Made by a program: the position numbers and the translations under genes. DNA of 35,066 nucleotides from Indibacter alkaliphilus LW1 (GTDB lineage: Bacteria > Bacteroidota > Bacteroidia > Cytophagales > Cyclobacteriaceae): the NCBI RefSeq assembly GCF_000295935.2, contig NZ_ALWO02000028.1, positions 28,272 to 63,337 on the forward strand, in the 5' to 3' direction. The notes under the pieces are model-generated. The model searched no databases, was not told where the DNA came from, and was given only the letters and a program-made list of their open reading frames with translations. Below are positions 17,862 to 26,446 of the stretch, one piece after another (the first letter of the stretch is position 1; the number at the start of each line of letters is the position of its first letter).

Positions 17862-19163
17862 ATGAAGAAGATACAAAACATCTATTATACCCTGGCCCTA
17901 CTCCTGTTCCCGCTTTTTGCGCAGGCTCAATTTGATGGGGAATTTATCAAACCCAGAAACGGTAACTTCCTGCTGCAAGGAGCAACCATTGTGACAGTGA
18001 CCAATGGAACCATAGAAAATGGAAGTGTATTGATAGAACAGGGAAAAATCAAAGCTGTAGGCAACAATATCCCTGCTGGTGATGCAGAGGTCATTGATTG
18101 CAGTGGGCATTACATCTACCCGGGAATGTTTGACGGAGGAAGCCGCCTGGGCTTGGTTGAAGTAAATTCACTGGCAGAAACTCAGGATTTCGCAGAAATC
18201 GGTCAGGTTACACCCAATATGCAGGCCTTGGTTGCGGTCAACCCAAATTCAGTAGCCATTCCTGTAACACGTGTTTCCGGAGTAACCACAACCCTGGCTG
18301 TACCTTCAGGAGGACTTTTTCCCGGCACTGCTGCACTGATCAACCTTAACGGGTACACTCCAGACCAAATGTATGCAGGGTTCAAAGGAGTAGTATTGAA
18401 CTTCCCTTCTTCTGCCAGAAGAAGTACCTGGGACAGAAGAAGCGATGAGGACATCAAGAAAGAGGCTGAAACCGCCCAGAAAACCCTAAACGAAATCTGG
18501 GAAAGGGCAATTACTTACCACAAACTTCAGTCATCAGGAGCGGAACTGCAGTTCTATCCGGAAATGGAGCAATTGTCCAAAGTGATTTCAGGAGAATTAC
18601 CGCTCCTTGTTGAGGTCAATGCCGCTGCAGATATTGAAGCATCACTCAAGTGGATTAAAGAAAAAGAAGTGAATGCAATCTTGACAGGCGTAGCTGAGGG
18701 TTGGAGAGTAGCAGATAAAATCGCTGAAGCAGGACTACCGGTAATTGTGGGCCCTATGTTGTCCATTCCTACACGTCAGTCAGACAGATTTGACGCAGCC
18801 TATACCAATCCGGGCAAAATGGCCAAAGCAGGGGTAAAAGTCGTAATCAGAAGCAATGATGCTGAAAATACCAGAAACCTGCCTTTCAATGCAGGCTTTG
18901 CAGCAGCTTATGGACTGGGTAAGGAAGAAGCCTTGAAAGCAGTGACCATCAATGCTGCAGAGGTCTTTGGTGTAGCTGACAGAATGGGTTCCATCGAAGT
19001 GGGCAAAGACGCTACCCTATTAGTCTCTACTGGAGATCCTTTCGAAACCAAGACACAGATCAGGCATGTGTTCATAGACGGGTATAGAGTTCCGATGAGC
19101 AATAGACATATCAAACTCTATCAGGAATTTCTGGAAAGGTCTCCGGGCTTGGAAAAAAATTAA
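17862..19163 (+). CDS. Exported amidohydrolase homologue 3, HxH missing
   Basis: Third amidohydrolase paralogue, 433 residues, signal peptide MKKIQNIYYTLALLLFPLFA with cleavage near AQAQ. The fold markers remain (LLQGATIVTVTNGTIENG, VLIEQGKIKAVG, IEVGKDATLLVS). The HxH position reads GMFDGGSRLG (88-97), the internal histidines are replaced (LLVEVNAA, LTGVAEGW), and only an SND resembling the final aspartate motif is left. It is therefore predicted to be inactive as a two-metal hydrolase. It ends the three-gene unit and is followed 17 bp later by a terminator. A structural partner role for amidohydrolase 2 is inferred from repeated pairing, not shown. Confidence 0.88.
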   Translation: MKKIQNIYYTLALLLFPLFAQAQFDGEFIKPRNGNFLLQGATIVTVTNGTIENGSVLIEQGKIKAVGNNIPAGDAEVIDCSGHYIYPGMFDGGSRLGLVEVNSLAETQDFAEIGQVTPNMQALVAVNPNSVAIPVTRVSGVTTTLAVPSGGLFPGTAALINLNGYTPDQMYAGFKGVVLNFPSSARRSTWDRRSDEDIKKEAETAQKTLNEIWERAITYHKLQSSGAELQFYPEMEQLSKVISGELPLLVEVNAAADIEASLKWIKEKEVNAILTGVAEGWRVADKIAEAGLPVIVGPMLSIPTRQSDRFDAAYTNPGKMAKAGVKVVIRSNDAENTRNLPFNAGFAAAYGLGKEEALKAVTINAAEVFGVADRMGSIEVGKDATLLVSTGDPFETKTQIRHVFIDGYRVPMSNRHIKLYQEFLERSPGLEKN

Positions 19164-19180
19164 AACTCTCTTAAGTTTGA

Positions 19181-19211
19181 CCTCAGCCGAATGGCTGAGG
19201 TTTTTCTTTTT
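19181..19211 (+). terminator. Intrinsic terminator after the amidohydrolase unit
   Basis: CCTCAGCC (19181-19188), loop GAAT, GGCTGAGG (19193-19200), then TTTTTCTTTTT. A perfect 8-bp GC-rich stem with T-tract on the plus strand, 17 bp after the third amidohydrolase stop. Confidence 0.92.
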
Positions 19212-19223
19212 ATACACATACTT

Positions 19224-20420
19224 ATGCCTGCATTTCAAACATCAAAATCATTTATTCCTTACCTCATACTCATTGGGATAGTCTTTTTCGCCTGCGGGAC
19301 TGAAGAGAACAACAAGGAATTGGAGCAACTCTTAGCAGATATCAAAGAAAGCTATGCTCCGGATCAAAGAGTAGCCCTCTGGAATGTCCAATTGGAAGAT
19401 AACAAGCTGGTCGGTGAAACAGATCAACCGGATGCCTTGGAAAAATTAAGGGAGGCGCTGGCCAAAAACCACCAGAATATAGTATCCAACATACAACTAT
19501 TGCCTCGTAAAGATCTTGAAGGGAAGGAGCAGGCTTTGGTGACCATTTCAGTGGCCAATATCAGGAGCGCACCAAAGCACTCCGCCGAACTTGCTACACA
19601 GGCCTTGATGGGCACACCTATAAAAGTGCTCAAGCAAGATGGATCCTGGTATCTGATTCAAACCCCAGACGGTTATATTTCCTGGGTTGATGCTGCGGGA
19701 ATACATCTCATGGAAAAAGATGAGTTGGAAAAATGGCAAGCAGCAGATAAAATTGTTTTCACTGGACTTCATGGTTTTGTCTTTGAAGATCCTTCCAAAC
19801 AAACTTGGATAAGTGACCTGGTTGCGGGGAATATTTTGGAAGTATTGGAGGAAAATGGGGCATTCCTTAAGGTTTCACTTCCTGATGGCAGGCAAGGCTT
19901 GGTAGAAAAAGCCGAGGTTATGGATTTCCATACCTGGAAAAATACCAGGGAACTTCAACCGGAAAAACTGATTCAAACTGCCAAATCCATGATGGGAAGT
20001 CCTTATCTCTGGGGAGGGACATCTATCAAAGGGATGGATTGTAGTGGATTCACCAAAACTATCTTTTTTCTACATGGGCAAGTTATTCCTCGGGATGCTT
20101 CCCAGCAGATTCATGAAGGTGAGTTGGTGGACGATTCCATGAATTGGTCCCAACTGGAGGTAGGAGACCTTTTATTCTTTGGAGAAAAAGCTACCGCTGA
20201 CAAAAAAGAAAGGATTGTCCACGTTGGGATGTGGATTGGAGACAATTCCTTTATTCATGCAAGGGGAATGGTAAGGATCAGCAGTTTTGATAAAAACAGC
20301 CCAAATTATGACGAGTACGAATTGAACAGATATTTGAGAACAAAAAGAATCATAGGAAAAGATAATCCAAACATCAGTTCTGTAGAAAAAGCATTAAATT
20401 TCCCAACCATTAAAAATTAA
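19224..20420 (+). CDS. NlpC/P60 cell-wall peptidase lipoprotein with SH3 domains
   Basis: Predicted D,L-endopeptidase that cuts peptidoglycan stem peptides. The 398 residues start with a lipoprotein signal (lipobox FFAC, C24). Next come an SH3b domain ([14 protein letters not shown] to YISWVDAAG, about 115-165), a second weaker SH3-like unit (GHFVF-like start at about 180-230) and the NlpC/P60 domain (from about 252). The catalytic cysteine is in GMDCSGF (C273) and the histidine in HVGMWIGD (H333). The start is the ATG at 19224 (MPAFQTSK). An upstream ATG at 19191 lies inside the terminator hairpin and is rejected. YbjQ follows 5 bp later, so the two are probably co-transcribed. Confidence 0.93.
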   Translation: MPAFQTSKSFIPYLILIGIVFFACGTEENNKELEQLLADIKESYAPDQRVALWNVQLEDNKLVGETDQPDALEKLREALAKNHQNIVSNIQLLPRKDLEGKEQALVTISVANIRSAPKHSAELATQALMGTPIKVLKQDGSWYLIQTPDGYISWVDAAGIHLMEKDELEKWQAADKIVFTGLHGFVFEDPSKQTWISDLVAGNILEVLEENGAFLKVSLPDGRQGLVEKAEVMDFHTWKNTRELQPEKLIQTAKSMMGSPYLWGGTSIKGMDCSGFTKTIFFLHGQVIPRDASQQIHEGELVDDSMNWSQLEVGDLLFFGEKATADKKERIVHVGMWIGDNSFIHARGMVRISSFDKNSPNYDEYELNRYLRTKRIIGKDNPNISSVEKALNFPTIKN

Positions 20421-20425
20421 ATCAA

Positions 20426-20746
20426 ATGATTGTCAGCACAACACCACAACTTGAAGGTTACAGGATCACGGGTTATTTAGGAATTGTTTCCGGAGAAACC
20501 ATCATTGGAGCCAATGTATTCAAAGATTTTTTTGCCAGCATCACAGATATTGTAGGAGGACGCGCAGGAGCTTATGAAAGGGTTTTGAGAGAGGCAAAGG
20601 CAACAGCAATGGCAGAGATGGAGGTACAGGCCAGAGCTTTCGGCGCCAATGCTGTGGTGGGTATTGACCTGGATTATGAGACCATCAGGGATGGCATGTT
20701 GATGGTTACCGCCGCCGGAACAGCAGTGAAAGTGGAGAAGATATAA
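20426..20746 (+). CDS. YbjQ/UPF0145 family protein
   Basis: A 106-residue protein of the YbjQ family (putative heavy-metal-binding domain, pentameric in known structures). It shows the family start [13 protein letters not shown], the central [22 protein letters not shown] helix and [15 protein letters not shown], ending in TAAGTAVKV. The role is uncharacterised. It is 5 bp downstream of the NlpC/P60 gene and ends one base before the stop codon of the convergent dehydratase gene, leaving no room for a terminator. Confidence 0.93.
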   Translation: MIVSTTPQLEGYRITGYLGIVSGETIIGANVFKDFFASITDIVGGRAGAYERVLREAKATAMAEMEVQARAFGANAVVGIDLDYETIRDGMLMVTAAGTAVKVEKI

Positions 20747-20747
20747 A

Positions 20748-22658
20748 TCAATTTAACCTGTCCAACACCTCAAACCTAGAGGCGTTACTGATAAATTCAG
20801 GTACTAAAGTCTTTAAGTGAGCAACAAATTCATTTTCGGAATTTTTCTCAATAAGCTCATTAAAAAGTTCTATCTGCCCATCCAATTTGTAATAATTGGA
20901 TGAACAAACTTGTGCTATTTTTATTTTGGGATGGTGAGTGATTTTGACAGTTTCTGAATCATTCAGCAATTCCTCATACAATTTCTCCCCTTCTCTCAAT
21001 CCGGAGTACACAATTTTGATATCCTCATCTACTTTTTTTCCACTGAGTTGGATCATTTTTCTAGCCAGATCCACAATCTTCACAGGCTGACCCATATCGA
21101 AGACGTAGATTTCACCTCCATTACCCATCACGCCGGCTTCCAGGACCAGTTGACACGCTTCAGGAATGGTCATAAAGTATCTAGTGATTTCAGGGTGTGT
21201 TACTGTAATCGGACCTCCTTTCAAAATTTGTTTCTTAAATAGAGGAATAACAGACCCATTGGATCCCAAAACATTTCCAAATCTTGTTGTTATAAACTTT
21301 GTATGGAACTTACGGTGATGTGTATTCAAGAAGTTATTTAAGGCCTGAACATACATTTCTGCAGCTCTTTTTGTAGCACCCATCACATTTGTGGGATTGA
21401 CAGCTTTATCTGTGCTGACAAAAACAAACCTTTCCACATTGGTAAGTACGGATAGGTCTGCAAGTATTTTTGTTCCAAGAATATTTGTTTTGATGGATTC
21501 TTCAGGGTAATTCTCCATCATCGGCACATGCTTGTAAGCTGCAGCATGAAACACCACCTGAGGCTTTACATCCCTGAATACCGCTTTCATTTTCCTCCTG
21601 TTTCTGATATCGGCAAGAATAATCTTTCGGGGCGTGAGCGTACTCTGTTCTTTAAGCTCTTGCTCAATATCATACAATGGAGATTCTGCCTGATCAAGCA
21701 TCACAAGAAGTTTTGGCCCGTAATGGACAATCTGCCTGCAAAGCTCGCTCCCTATCGAGCCAGCGGCTCCGGTCACCAAAACAACTTTATCCTTGATATC
21801 CTCCTCTATCTTGGGGTTATCCAGAGATATTTGATCCCTACTCAGCAAATCTTCAATTTTCACTTCCCTGATCGCTCCTGCCTGTAAGCCACCATTAATC
21901 CATTGATTGATTGGAGGAATAATACTAACATGAACTTTCAATCGAAGGCATTCATCGATGATCTCTCTTTTTCTTTGAACTGAAATATCTCTAACAGCAA
22001 TAATCATTTCAGTAACCCCGTGATGCTGAACAAAATTTTCAAGCTCTTTCAGACCTTTGTATATTTTCTTCCCATCTATTATTTTGCCTTCTTTTTTCGG
22101 ATCATCATCAAAAAATGCAATGGTATCAAAATAGGATTTACTGTCTCTTTTTATGACATCCTGAGCGATAATACCGGCTTCTCCTGCCCCGAAAATGATC
22201 CCCATTTTTACATCTTTAGCGGCCACACTATTCTTAACATATACAAAAAGCTCTTTGACCAATAGTCTGTAAAAAATCAGTAAAAACAAGGAAGATAAGG
22301 ATGCAATGATCAAAACGGATGTTGGAAGCAGAAACCTATTGCTCAAGAAACTTTCACTAAACAGGTTTATTATCGTGAAAAGAAGAAAGTTTAAAATTAT
22401 TGTTTTAAAAATAATGGAGCCATCTCTGAACCCGGTATGCCTGACTATTCCTTCATAACTCTTCGTATTTAGCATGACCAATACACCTCCGAGCATAAAA
22501 ACCATACTCCCGGTAAATGCTGAATTTTCCTCTACTGCCTCAAGTTCAAAGTTAAACCTGACAAGATAACCAAAGAAAGCTGCTTGATATAAAATTATGG
22601 AGTCCAAAGTGGCTATAATCCACCGAGGAAGAATTTTTAGTTTTTTCAAAAAATCCAT
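20748..22658 (-). CDS. Membrane nucleotide-sugar 4,6-dehydratase (PglF/WbpM/CapD-like)
   Basis: Polytopic NAD-dependent dehydratase that turns UDP-GlcNAc into the 4-keto-6-deoxy sugar. Of 636 residues, the first 140 hold four membrane helices. A CoA-binding-like Rossmann unit (IIFGAGEAG, 154-162) is followed by the catalytic short-chain dehydrogenase domain with VTGAAGSIGSELCRQI (295-310). The active-site region reads VSTDKAVNPTNVMGATKRAAEM, with the SxxDKAV form of large dehydratases in place of Tyr. The length is full. It is the last of three minus-strand sugar genes, with 176 bp upstream without coding. Together with the aminotransferase and acetyltransferase it corresponds to C. jejuni PglF; WbpM-type roles remain possible. 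Confidence 0.93.
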   Translation of the reverse strand: MDFLKKLKILPRWIIATLDSIILYQAAFFGYLVRFNFELEAVEENSAFTGSMVFMLGGVLVMLNTKSYEGIVRHTGFRDGSIIFKTIILNFLLFTIINLFSESFLSNRFLLPTSVLIIASLSSLFLLIFYRLLVKELFVYVKNSVAAKDVKMGIIFGAGEAGIIAQDVIKRDSKSYFDTIAFFDDDPKKEGKIIDGKKIYKGLKELENFVQHHGVTEMIIAVRDISVQRKREIIDECLRLKVHVSIIPPINQWINGGLQAGAIREVKIEDLLSRDQISLDNPKIEEDIKDKVVLVTGAAGSIGSELCRQIVHYGPKLLVMLDQAESPLYDIEQELKEQSTLTPRKIILADIRNRRKMKAVFRDVKPQVVFHAAAYKHVPMMENYPEESIKTNILGTKILADLSVLTNVERFVFVSTDKAVNPTNVMGATKRAAEMYVQALNNFLNTHHRKFHTKFITTRFGNVLGSNGSVIPLFKKQILKGGPITVTHPEITRYFMTIPEACQLVLEAGVMGNGGEIYVFDMGQPVKIVDLARKMIQLSGKKVDEDIKIVYSGLREGEKLYEELLNDSETVKITHHPKIKIAQVCSSNYYKLDGQIELFNELIEKNSENEFVAHLKTLVPEFISNASRFEVLDRLN

Positions 22659-22834
22659 AGTAAAAATTTTTCTATAGTATTGCTTTTATTGTAATCAAAC
22701 ACTTTTTATCAGAAAACAAAATTAAAAACTATTCTGTCAAATGCTACACTTTGCCCCTTTTATTTAAGCATTTGGCTAGAAAAATGGATTTTATGGAGAA
22801 TAAAAGTAATTTTTGATTTGAATTACTTATAAAA

Positions 22835-23419
22835 TTAAACCAACTTTTTTCCTATCCATTTTGAACCACTTGGTACATCTTTATGAACTGTAGATCCCGC
22901 ACCTACGATCGCCCATTCTCCTATTTTAATCCCCGGTAGTACCACAGAGCCTGCACCAATCAAACTTCCTTTACCTATATGAACATTTCCACACAATGTG
23001 ACCCTGGGAGCAAGGTGCACGTAATCGCCTATCCAACAGTCATGGTCTACAGTTGCTGCTGTGTTTACAATCACATGTGCACCTAAGAAAGTATGAACTT
23101 TTATTATGGCTCCTTCCATGACCACAATCCCATGGGAGACTTCTACAAAATTTGAAATAATAGCAGTCTTATGAAAAATATTGACAAATTCTAATTGGCT
23201 TTTTAATCTTGCAGCCAAATCCATTCTTTGCTTATTATTGCCGACAGCTATGATACCGGCTCTGGGCTTATTCCAGTTCATTTCCTCTGAACTCATGACA
23301 GGAATGCCCATGAGTTCATTCGTTTTTGGGAAATCATCATAAATAGCTTTGACTGCCTTGATGTCGGGCAAAATATCAATTACAGCTTTGGCGTGGCCTG
23401 AAGCACCAAATATATTCAT
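22835..23419 (-). CDS. Sugar N-acetyltransferase of the PglD/NeuD family
   Basis: Acetyl-CoA-dependent transferase, 194 residues. The N-terminal Rossmann-like nucleotide-sugar domain begins NIFGASGHAKAVIDIL (2-17) and is followed by a left-handed beta-helix of hexapeptide repeats. The catalytic histidine lies in TVDHDCW (H126), matching the PglD active-site position, and the acetyl-CoA loop GAGSVVLPGIKIG is present. It lies 62 bp downstream of the aminotransferase gene on the same strand and 176 bp before the dehydratase. In C. jejuni PglD acetylates the C4 amine of UDP-4-amino sugar to give UDP-diNAcBac; the same step is the best guess here. NeuD-type O-acetylation is the alternative. Confidence 0.9.
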   Translation of the reverse strand: MNIFGASGHAKAVIDILPDIKAVKAIYDDFPKTNELMGIPVMSSEEMNWNKPRAGIIAVGNNKQRMDLAARLKSQLEFVNIFHKTAIISNFVEVSHGIVVMEGAIIKVHTFLGAHVIVNTAATVDHDCWIGDYVHLAPRVTLCGNVHIGKGSLIGAGSVVLPGIKIGEWAIVGAGSTVHKDVPSGSKWIGKKLV

Positions 23420-23481
23420 GGGATTTTTTACTTCAATAAATTCTCATTCAAGATCCAGCTCAATAAATGGATGAACATCCT

Positions 23482-24621
23482 TTATTTGAAAACATACTTA
23501 AATTGTTTGGAGATTATCGTTACTATTCTTTCCAAATCCTCAATTGATAAGTTCTCCGAAGATGGCAAACAAATTCCTTTATAAAATAAGGAGGATGACG
23601 TATTTCCTCCATAGTAAGGATAATCTAAAAATACTGGCTGCATGTGCAATGGCTTCCAAAGAAATCTGCTTTCAATGTTATGTTTTTGAAATGCCAACCT
23701 AAGATCCTCATTGCTGAAACCTGTTACTTTGGGATCAATTAAGATTGTTGTGAGCCACCTGTTGCAATAAACACCTGAAGGTTCCTCCAATAAAGAGATC
23801 CCTTCAAAATTTTTCAACATCTCTTTATAGTTGTCAAACACTGCCCTTCTTTTCTTGACTTTTTTATCCAGATTTTCAAACTGTGCCAAGCCTATTCCAG
23901 CCGAGATATTGTTCATTCTGTAATTGTAACCAACTTTAAAATGTTCATAATAATGGGTATTTTCCCGGGCTTGCATAGATAAATACCTGGCATTATTGAT
24001 AGCCTCCACATTTGCGGAAACTACAGCCCCTCCGCCTCCCGTAGTAATGATTTTGTTACCATTGAATGAAAAGACACCCAATTCTCCAAAAATACCACAT
24101 GGTTGGCCGTGATACAAAGAGCCTACTGCTTCAGCAGCATCTTCAATGACTGGAATTTTGTATTTTTTCGAAATCTCTAAAATTTCATGATGCTTGGCCG
24201 GCATGCCAAACAAATCCACGGTAATAATTGCTTTGGGCTTCTTGCCTTTGGAAATTCTACTTAGTATAGTATCCTCCAAAATCTCAGGACTGATATTCCA
24301 GGTATCTTTTTCAGAGTCCACAAAAACAGGTACCGCACCCAAGTAGGTAATTGGATTGGCTGAGGCACAAAATGTGAAAGATTGGCAAATCACTTCATCC
24401 CCTAAGCCAACACCCAAATGAATCAATGCCAAGTGTAATGCTGAAGTACCTGAATTTACCGCCGTGATTTGATGTGTCTTTAATCTTTGAGAAAACTTTT
24501 GTTCAAACTTTGAAATAAAAGATCCATTGGTAGCAATAAAACCCTTTTCAAGAGCTTTTTGAATATTTGTTTGCTCTTTCCCATCAAAAATAGGAGATGA
24601 TAATAAAATTGGGGTATTCAT
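23482..24621 (-). CDS. DegT/DnrJ/EryC1 sugar aminotransferase (PglE-like)
   Basis: PLP-dependent aminotransferase of 379 residues. It carries the DegT hallmarks: NSGTSALHLAL (56-66), the EDAAEAVGS motif (160-168) and the PLP lysine in SFNGNKIITTGGGGA (K190). The C-terminus binds substrate (RFLWKPLHMQPVF). In a bacillosamine pathway it adds the C4 amine to the 4-keto sugar made by the dehydratase. It is the first gene of the three-gene row, with the start ATG at 24621, and has about 320 bp of non-coding DNA upstream. Amino-group stereochemistry (C4 axial or equatorial) cannot be read from sequence, so other 4-amino sugars are possible. Confidence 0.92.
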   Translation of the reverse strand: MNTPILLSSPIFDGKEQTNIQKALEKGFIATNGSFISKFEQKFSQRLKTHQITAVNSGTSALHLALIHLGVGLGDEVICQSFTFCASANPITYLGAVPVFVDSEKDTWNISPEILEDTILSRISKGKKPKAIITVDLFGMPAKHHEILEISKKYKIPVIEDAAEAVGSLYHGQPCGIFGELGVFSFNGNKIITTGGGGAVVSANVEAINNARYLSMQARENTHYYEHFKVGYNYRMNNISAGIGLAQFENLDKKVKKRRAVFDNYKEMLKNFEGISLLEEPSGVYCNRWLTTILIDPKVTGFSNEDLRLAFQKHNIESRFLWKPLHMQPVFLDYPYYGGNTSSSLFYKGICLPSSENLSIEDLERIVTIISKQFKYVFK

Positions 24622-24890
24622 GGGAGTCTAGTGATTAAACTGCTTGTAATCTACAGAAAGAAAATTAATATCAATAATTATCAATATAATATTTTTTTCA
24701 AATTCAATTTTATGTATTTAAAACATCTCTAAATGGTGTTCAAACAAAATTTAAATTCAATTTCATCACTGATAACCAAAGAGTTATACCAGAACCATGA
24801 CAATTAAATAAATAGTCTTACATTTAATCAAAAAATTCAACCAAAAACTTAACTCCGCTGATTTTGTCACCTACGGGAGATTCCAAAATA
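24622..24890. other. AT-rich non-coding stretch upstream of the sugar-amine genes
   Basis: About 270 bp, very AT-rich, with no open frame that looks like a protein. It must contain the promoter for the minus-strand aminotransferase row, but I found no perfect TAnnTTTG element. No long repeat is present. It ends at the palindrome that follows the OmpA gene. Confidence 0.6.
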
Positions 24891-24916
24891 GAAAAGCCCG
24901 GAATTCCGGGCTTTTC
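24891..24916 (-). terminator. 26-bp palindromic terminator of the OmpA gene
   Basis: A perfect palindrome: GAAAAGCCCGGAA (24891-24903) followed by its reverse complement (24904-24916). It stands 27 bp after the OmpA stop codon on the minus strand. Both arms end in a short A/T run, so it could work in both directions and also block plus-strand read-through. Confidence 0.8.
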
Positions 24917-24943
24917 ACAAAGTTTATTTTAGTTTTTTGTTAT

Positions 24944-26236
24944 TCAGTCCACTTCAAAACTAACCCGTCTTGCCAATTGTCTAGCCTCGGCGGAAGACTT
25001 ATCTACTGAAGTATCCTCTCCATAACCTTGATGACTGATTCTATTTTGTGTTATCCCTGCTGCGACAAGTAAATCAACTACGGCCTTTGCCCTCCTTTCA
25101 GAAAGCTTCATGTTATAGTCTTCAGGCCCGATTTCGTCCGCATAACCTTTGACATGGATGTTCACTCCTGGATTTCTTTTCAGGAAATTAGCAACAAAAT
25201 TCGCAGCTGAACTGGAGTAATTCAAAGGCTTGGAAGAATCAAAAGCAAAATACACGTTAAGATATCCTTCATTGATTGCTTTTCGGAAATAATCAATTTC
25301 TTCGACTTCCTCCAAAGGACATCCATCATTGGATGCTGGTCCGGGGGCAAAAGGACATTTATCCAAATGATCCGGAATCCCATCTCCATCAGAGTCTAGG
25401 GTCCTTCCCAAGGCATCTACCCTTGCTCCTGCAGGTGTATTGGGTTCTTGATCCAGATAATCCGGAACACCATCTCCATCAGAATCTTTCAGCATATTTC
25501 TGATTTCCCCCATCTGGGTAGCCAGCTCTTCTTTAGTAGCATATTTCTCACCTGGGATGTACCAGTCTGCATGGGTGTCTGCTTTACCGATATAATAGGC
25601 TAACCCAAGTGTACCCGTCCACCAGGTTCCCGTAGTATGGGCAAGTCTTACATCATCAAGCTCTGCCAAAGGAGGTATTATAAAACTTCTCCCATCAAAG
25701 GTGTAACGTTGTCTTCCGTTAAAATGAACGCTGATATCTCCCAGCAAGGCAAATCTATCACTCAGCTTTACCTGTCCGGTAAAACCAGAACTGATATGAT
25801 ATAAATAATCCCGGTCAAAATCCAGTGTTGGTCTGTCATCATTGGTAAACCATCCTATTCCAGGTCCGGCATGAAAAAGCAATCCAAGGCTTTGGGTAAA
25901 TGATTCGAAATTAAAAAGCCTTCCAAAGTTGACTACACCTTGTGCATTAAACCTTGCATAGTCAGTTACAAACTCTGGGGAGTTCCCTCTTGCTTCTCTG
26001 AACCTCCCGAAACCTGCATCTCCCATCAGGCCAAACTTTTCATTGAACATGTACCGTGCTCCCAGTCCAACATGCCCTAGATTTAAGGTAGGGCTTAAAT
26101 AACCGGGGCTAAGAGGAGCCATAGGCTTATTGAAACCTCCATTGATCTCAATAGACCACTTGTTATATTCGTCTTGGGCCTGAACAACAAGACACACCAA
26201 CAACATTAGCATTAATGCCAAAAGACTTTTTTTCAT
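24944..26236 (-). CDS. OmpA-family outer-membrane protein with thrombospondin type-3 repeats
   Basis: Envelope-anchoring porin-like protein. Using the ATG at 26236 the 430 residues comprise a signal peptide (to about VVQAQ), an N-terminal beta-barrel (about 20-235; NKWSIEINGGFN, GLGARYMFNEKFGLMGD), and two Ca2+-binding thrombospondin type-3 repeats (DSDGDGVPDYLD, DSDGDGIPDHLD). The C-terminal OmpA domain binds peptidoglycan (NIHVKGYADEIGPEDYN, LSERRAKAVVDLL, NRISHQGYGE). Barrel, TSP3 and OmpA in this order is the common Bacteroidota layout. A TTG at 26263 would lengthen it but lies upstream of the ATG in the promoter region. It is a single gene with its own promoter (26265-26295) and terminator. 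Confidence 0.95.
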   Translation of the reverse strand: MKKSLLALMLMLLVCLVVQAQDEYNKWSIEINGGFNKPMAPLSPGYLSPTLNLGHVGLGARYMFNEKFGLMGDAGFGRFREARGNSPEFVTDYARFNAQGVVNFGRLFNFESFTQSLGLLFHAGPGIGWFTNDDRPTLDFDRDYLYHISSGFTGQVKLSDRFALLGDISVHFNGRQRYTFDGRSFIIPPLAELDDVRLAHTTGTWWTGTLGLAYYIGKADTHADWYIPGEKYATKEELATQMGEIRNMLKDSDGDGVPDYLDQEPNTPAGARVDALGRTLDSDGDGIPDHLDKCPFAPGPASNDGCPLEEVEEIDYFRKAINEGYLNVYFAFDSSKPLNYSSSAANFVANFLKRNPGVNIHVKGYADEIGPEDYNMKLSERRAKAVVDLLVAAGITQNRISHQGYGEDTSVDKSSAEARQLARRVSFEVD

Positions 26237-26264
26237 TACGATTTGATTTTGAGTGACCGACAAA

Positions 26265-26295
26265 CAAATCTACACACAAAATCGGCTCCTACAAA
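26265..26295 (-). promoter_or_regulatory. Bacteroidota promoter of the OmpA gene
   Basis: On the minus strand TTTG (26295-26292), 19 bases, then TAGATTTG (26272-26265): a full match to TTTG-N19-TAnnTTTG. It predicts a start near 26258 and a leader of about 20 nt before the ATG at 26236. A 151-bp repeat begins at 26296, immediately upstream of the -33 element. Confidence 0.8.
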
Positions 26296-26446
26296 ATGGA
26301 TTCGGAATCCCCACAAAAACCCTCACCTATTCAACCGGATAAAGCTTCGCTTTGGAAGGGTGGTCAGAGGATAAGTAATCTTTAAATGGGGCCAATTTTT
26401 ACCACGGAGTCACGGAAAAGCAAGAAAGGAGTTTGATGAATTGGTT
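26296..26446. repeat. 151-bp direct repeat, left copy flanking ATPase 1
   Basis: Matches 27844-27994 over 151 bp without a gap and with four mismatches by my hand count. Internal landmarks are GGATTCGGAATCC, AAAGCTTCGCTTTGGAAG and GGGGCCAATTTTTACC. Its right end falls inside the stop codon (26445-26447) of the ATPase gene, and its left end abuts the OmpA promoter. A diverged relative lies at 33838-33935. Confidence 0.95.

Noticed and set aside
19191-19223. Earlier ATG for the NlpC/P60 gene
   Set aside because: It lies inside the hairpin of the preceding terminator and would place 11 odd residues before a clean lipoprotein signal.
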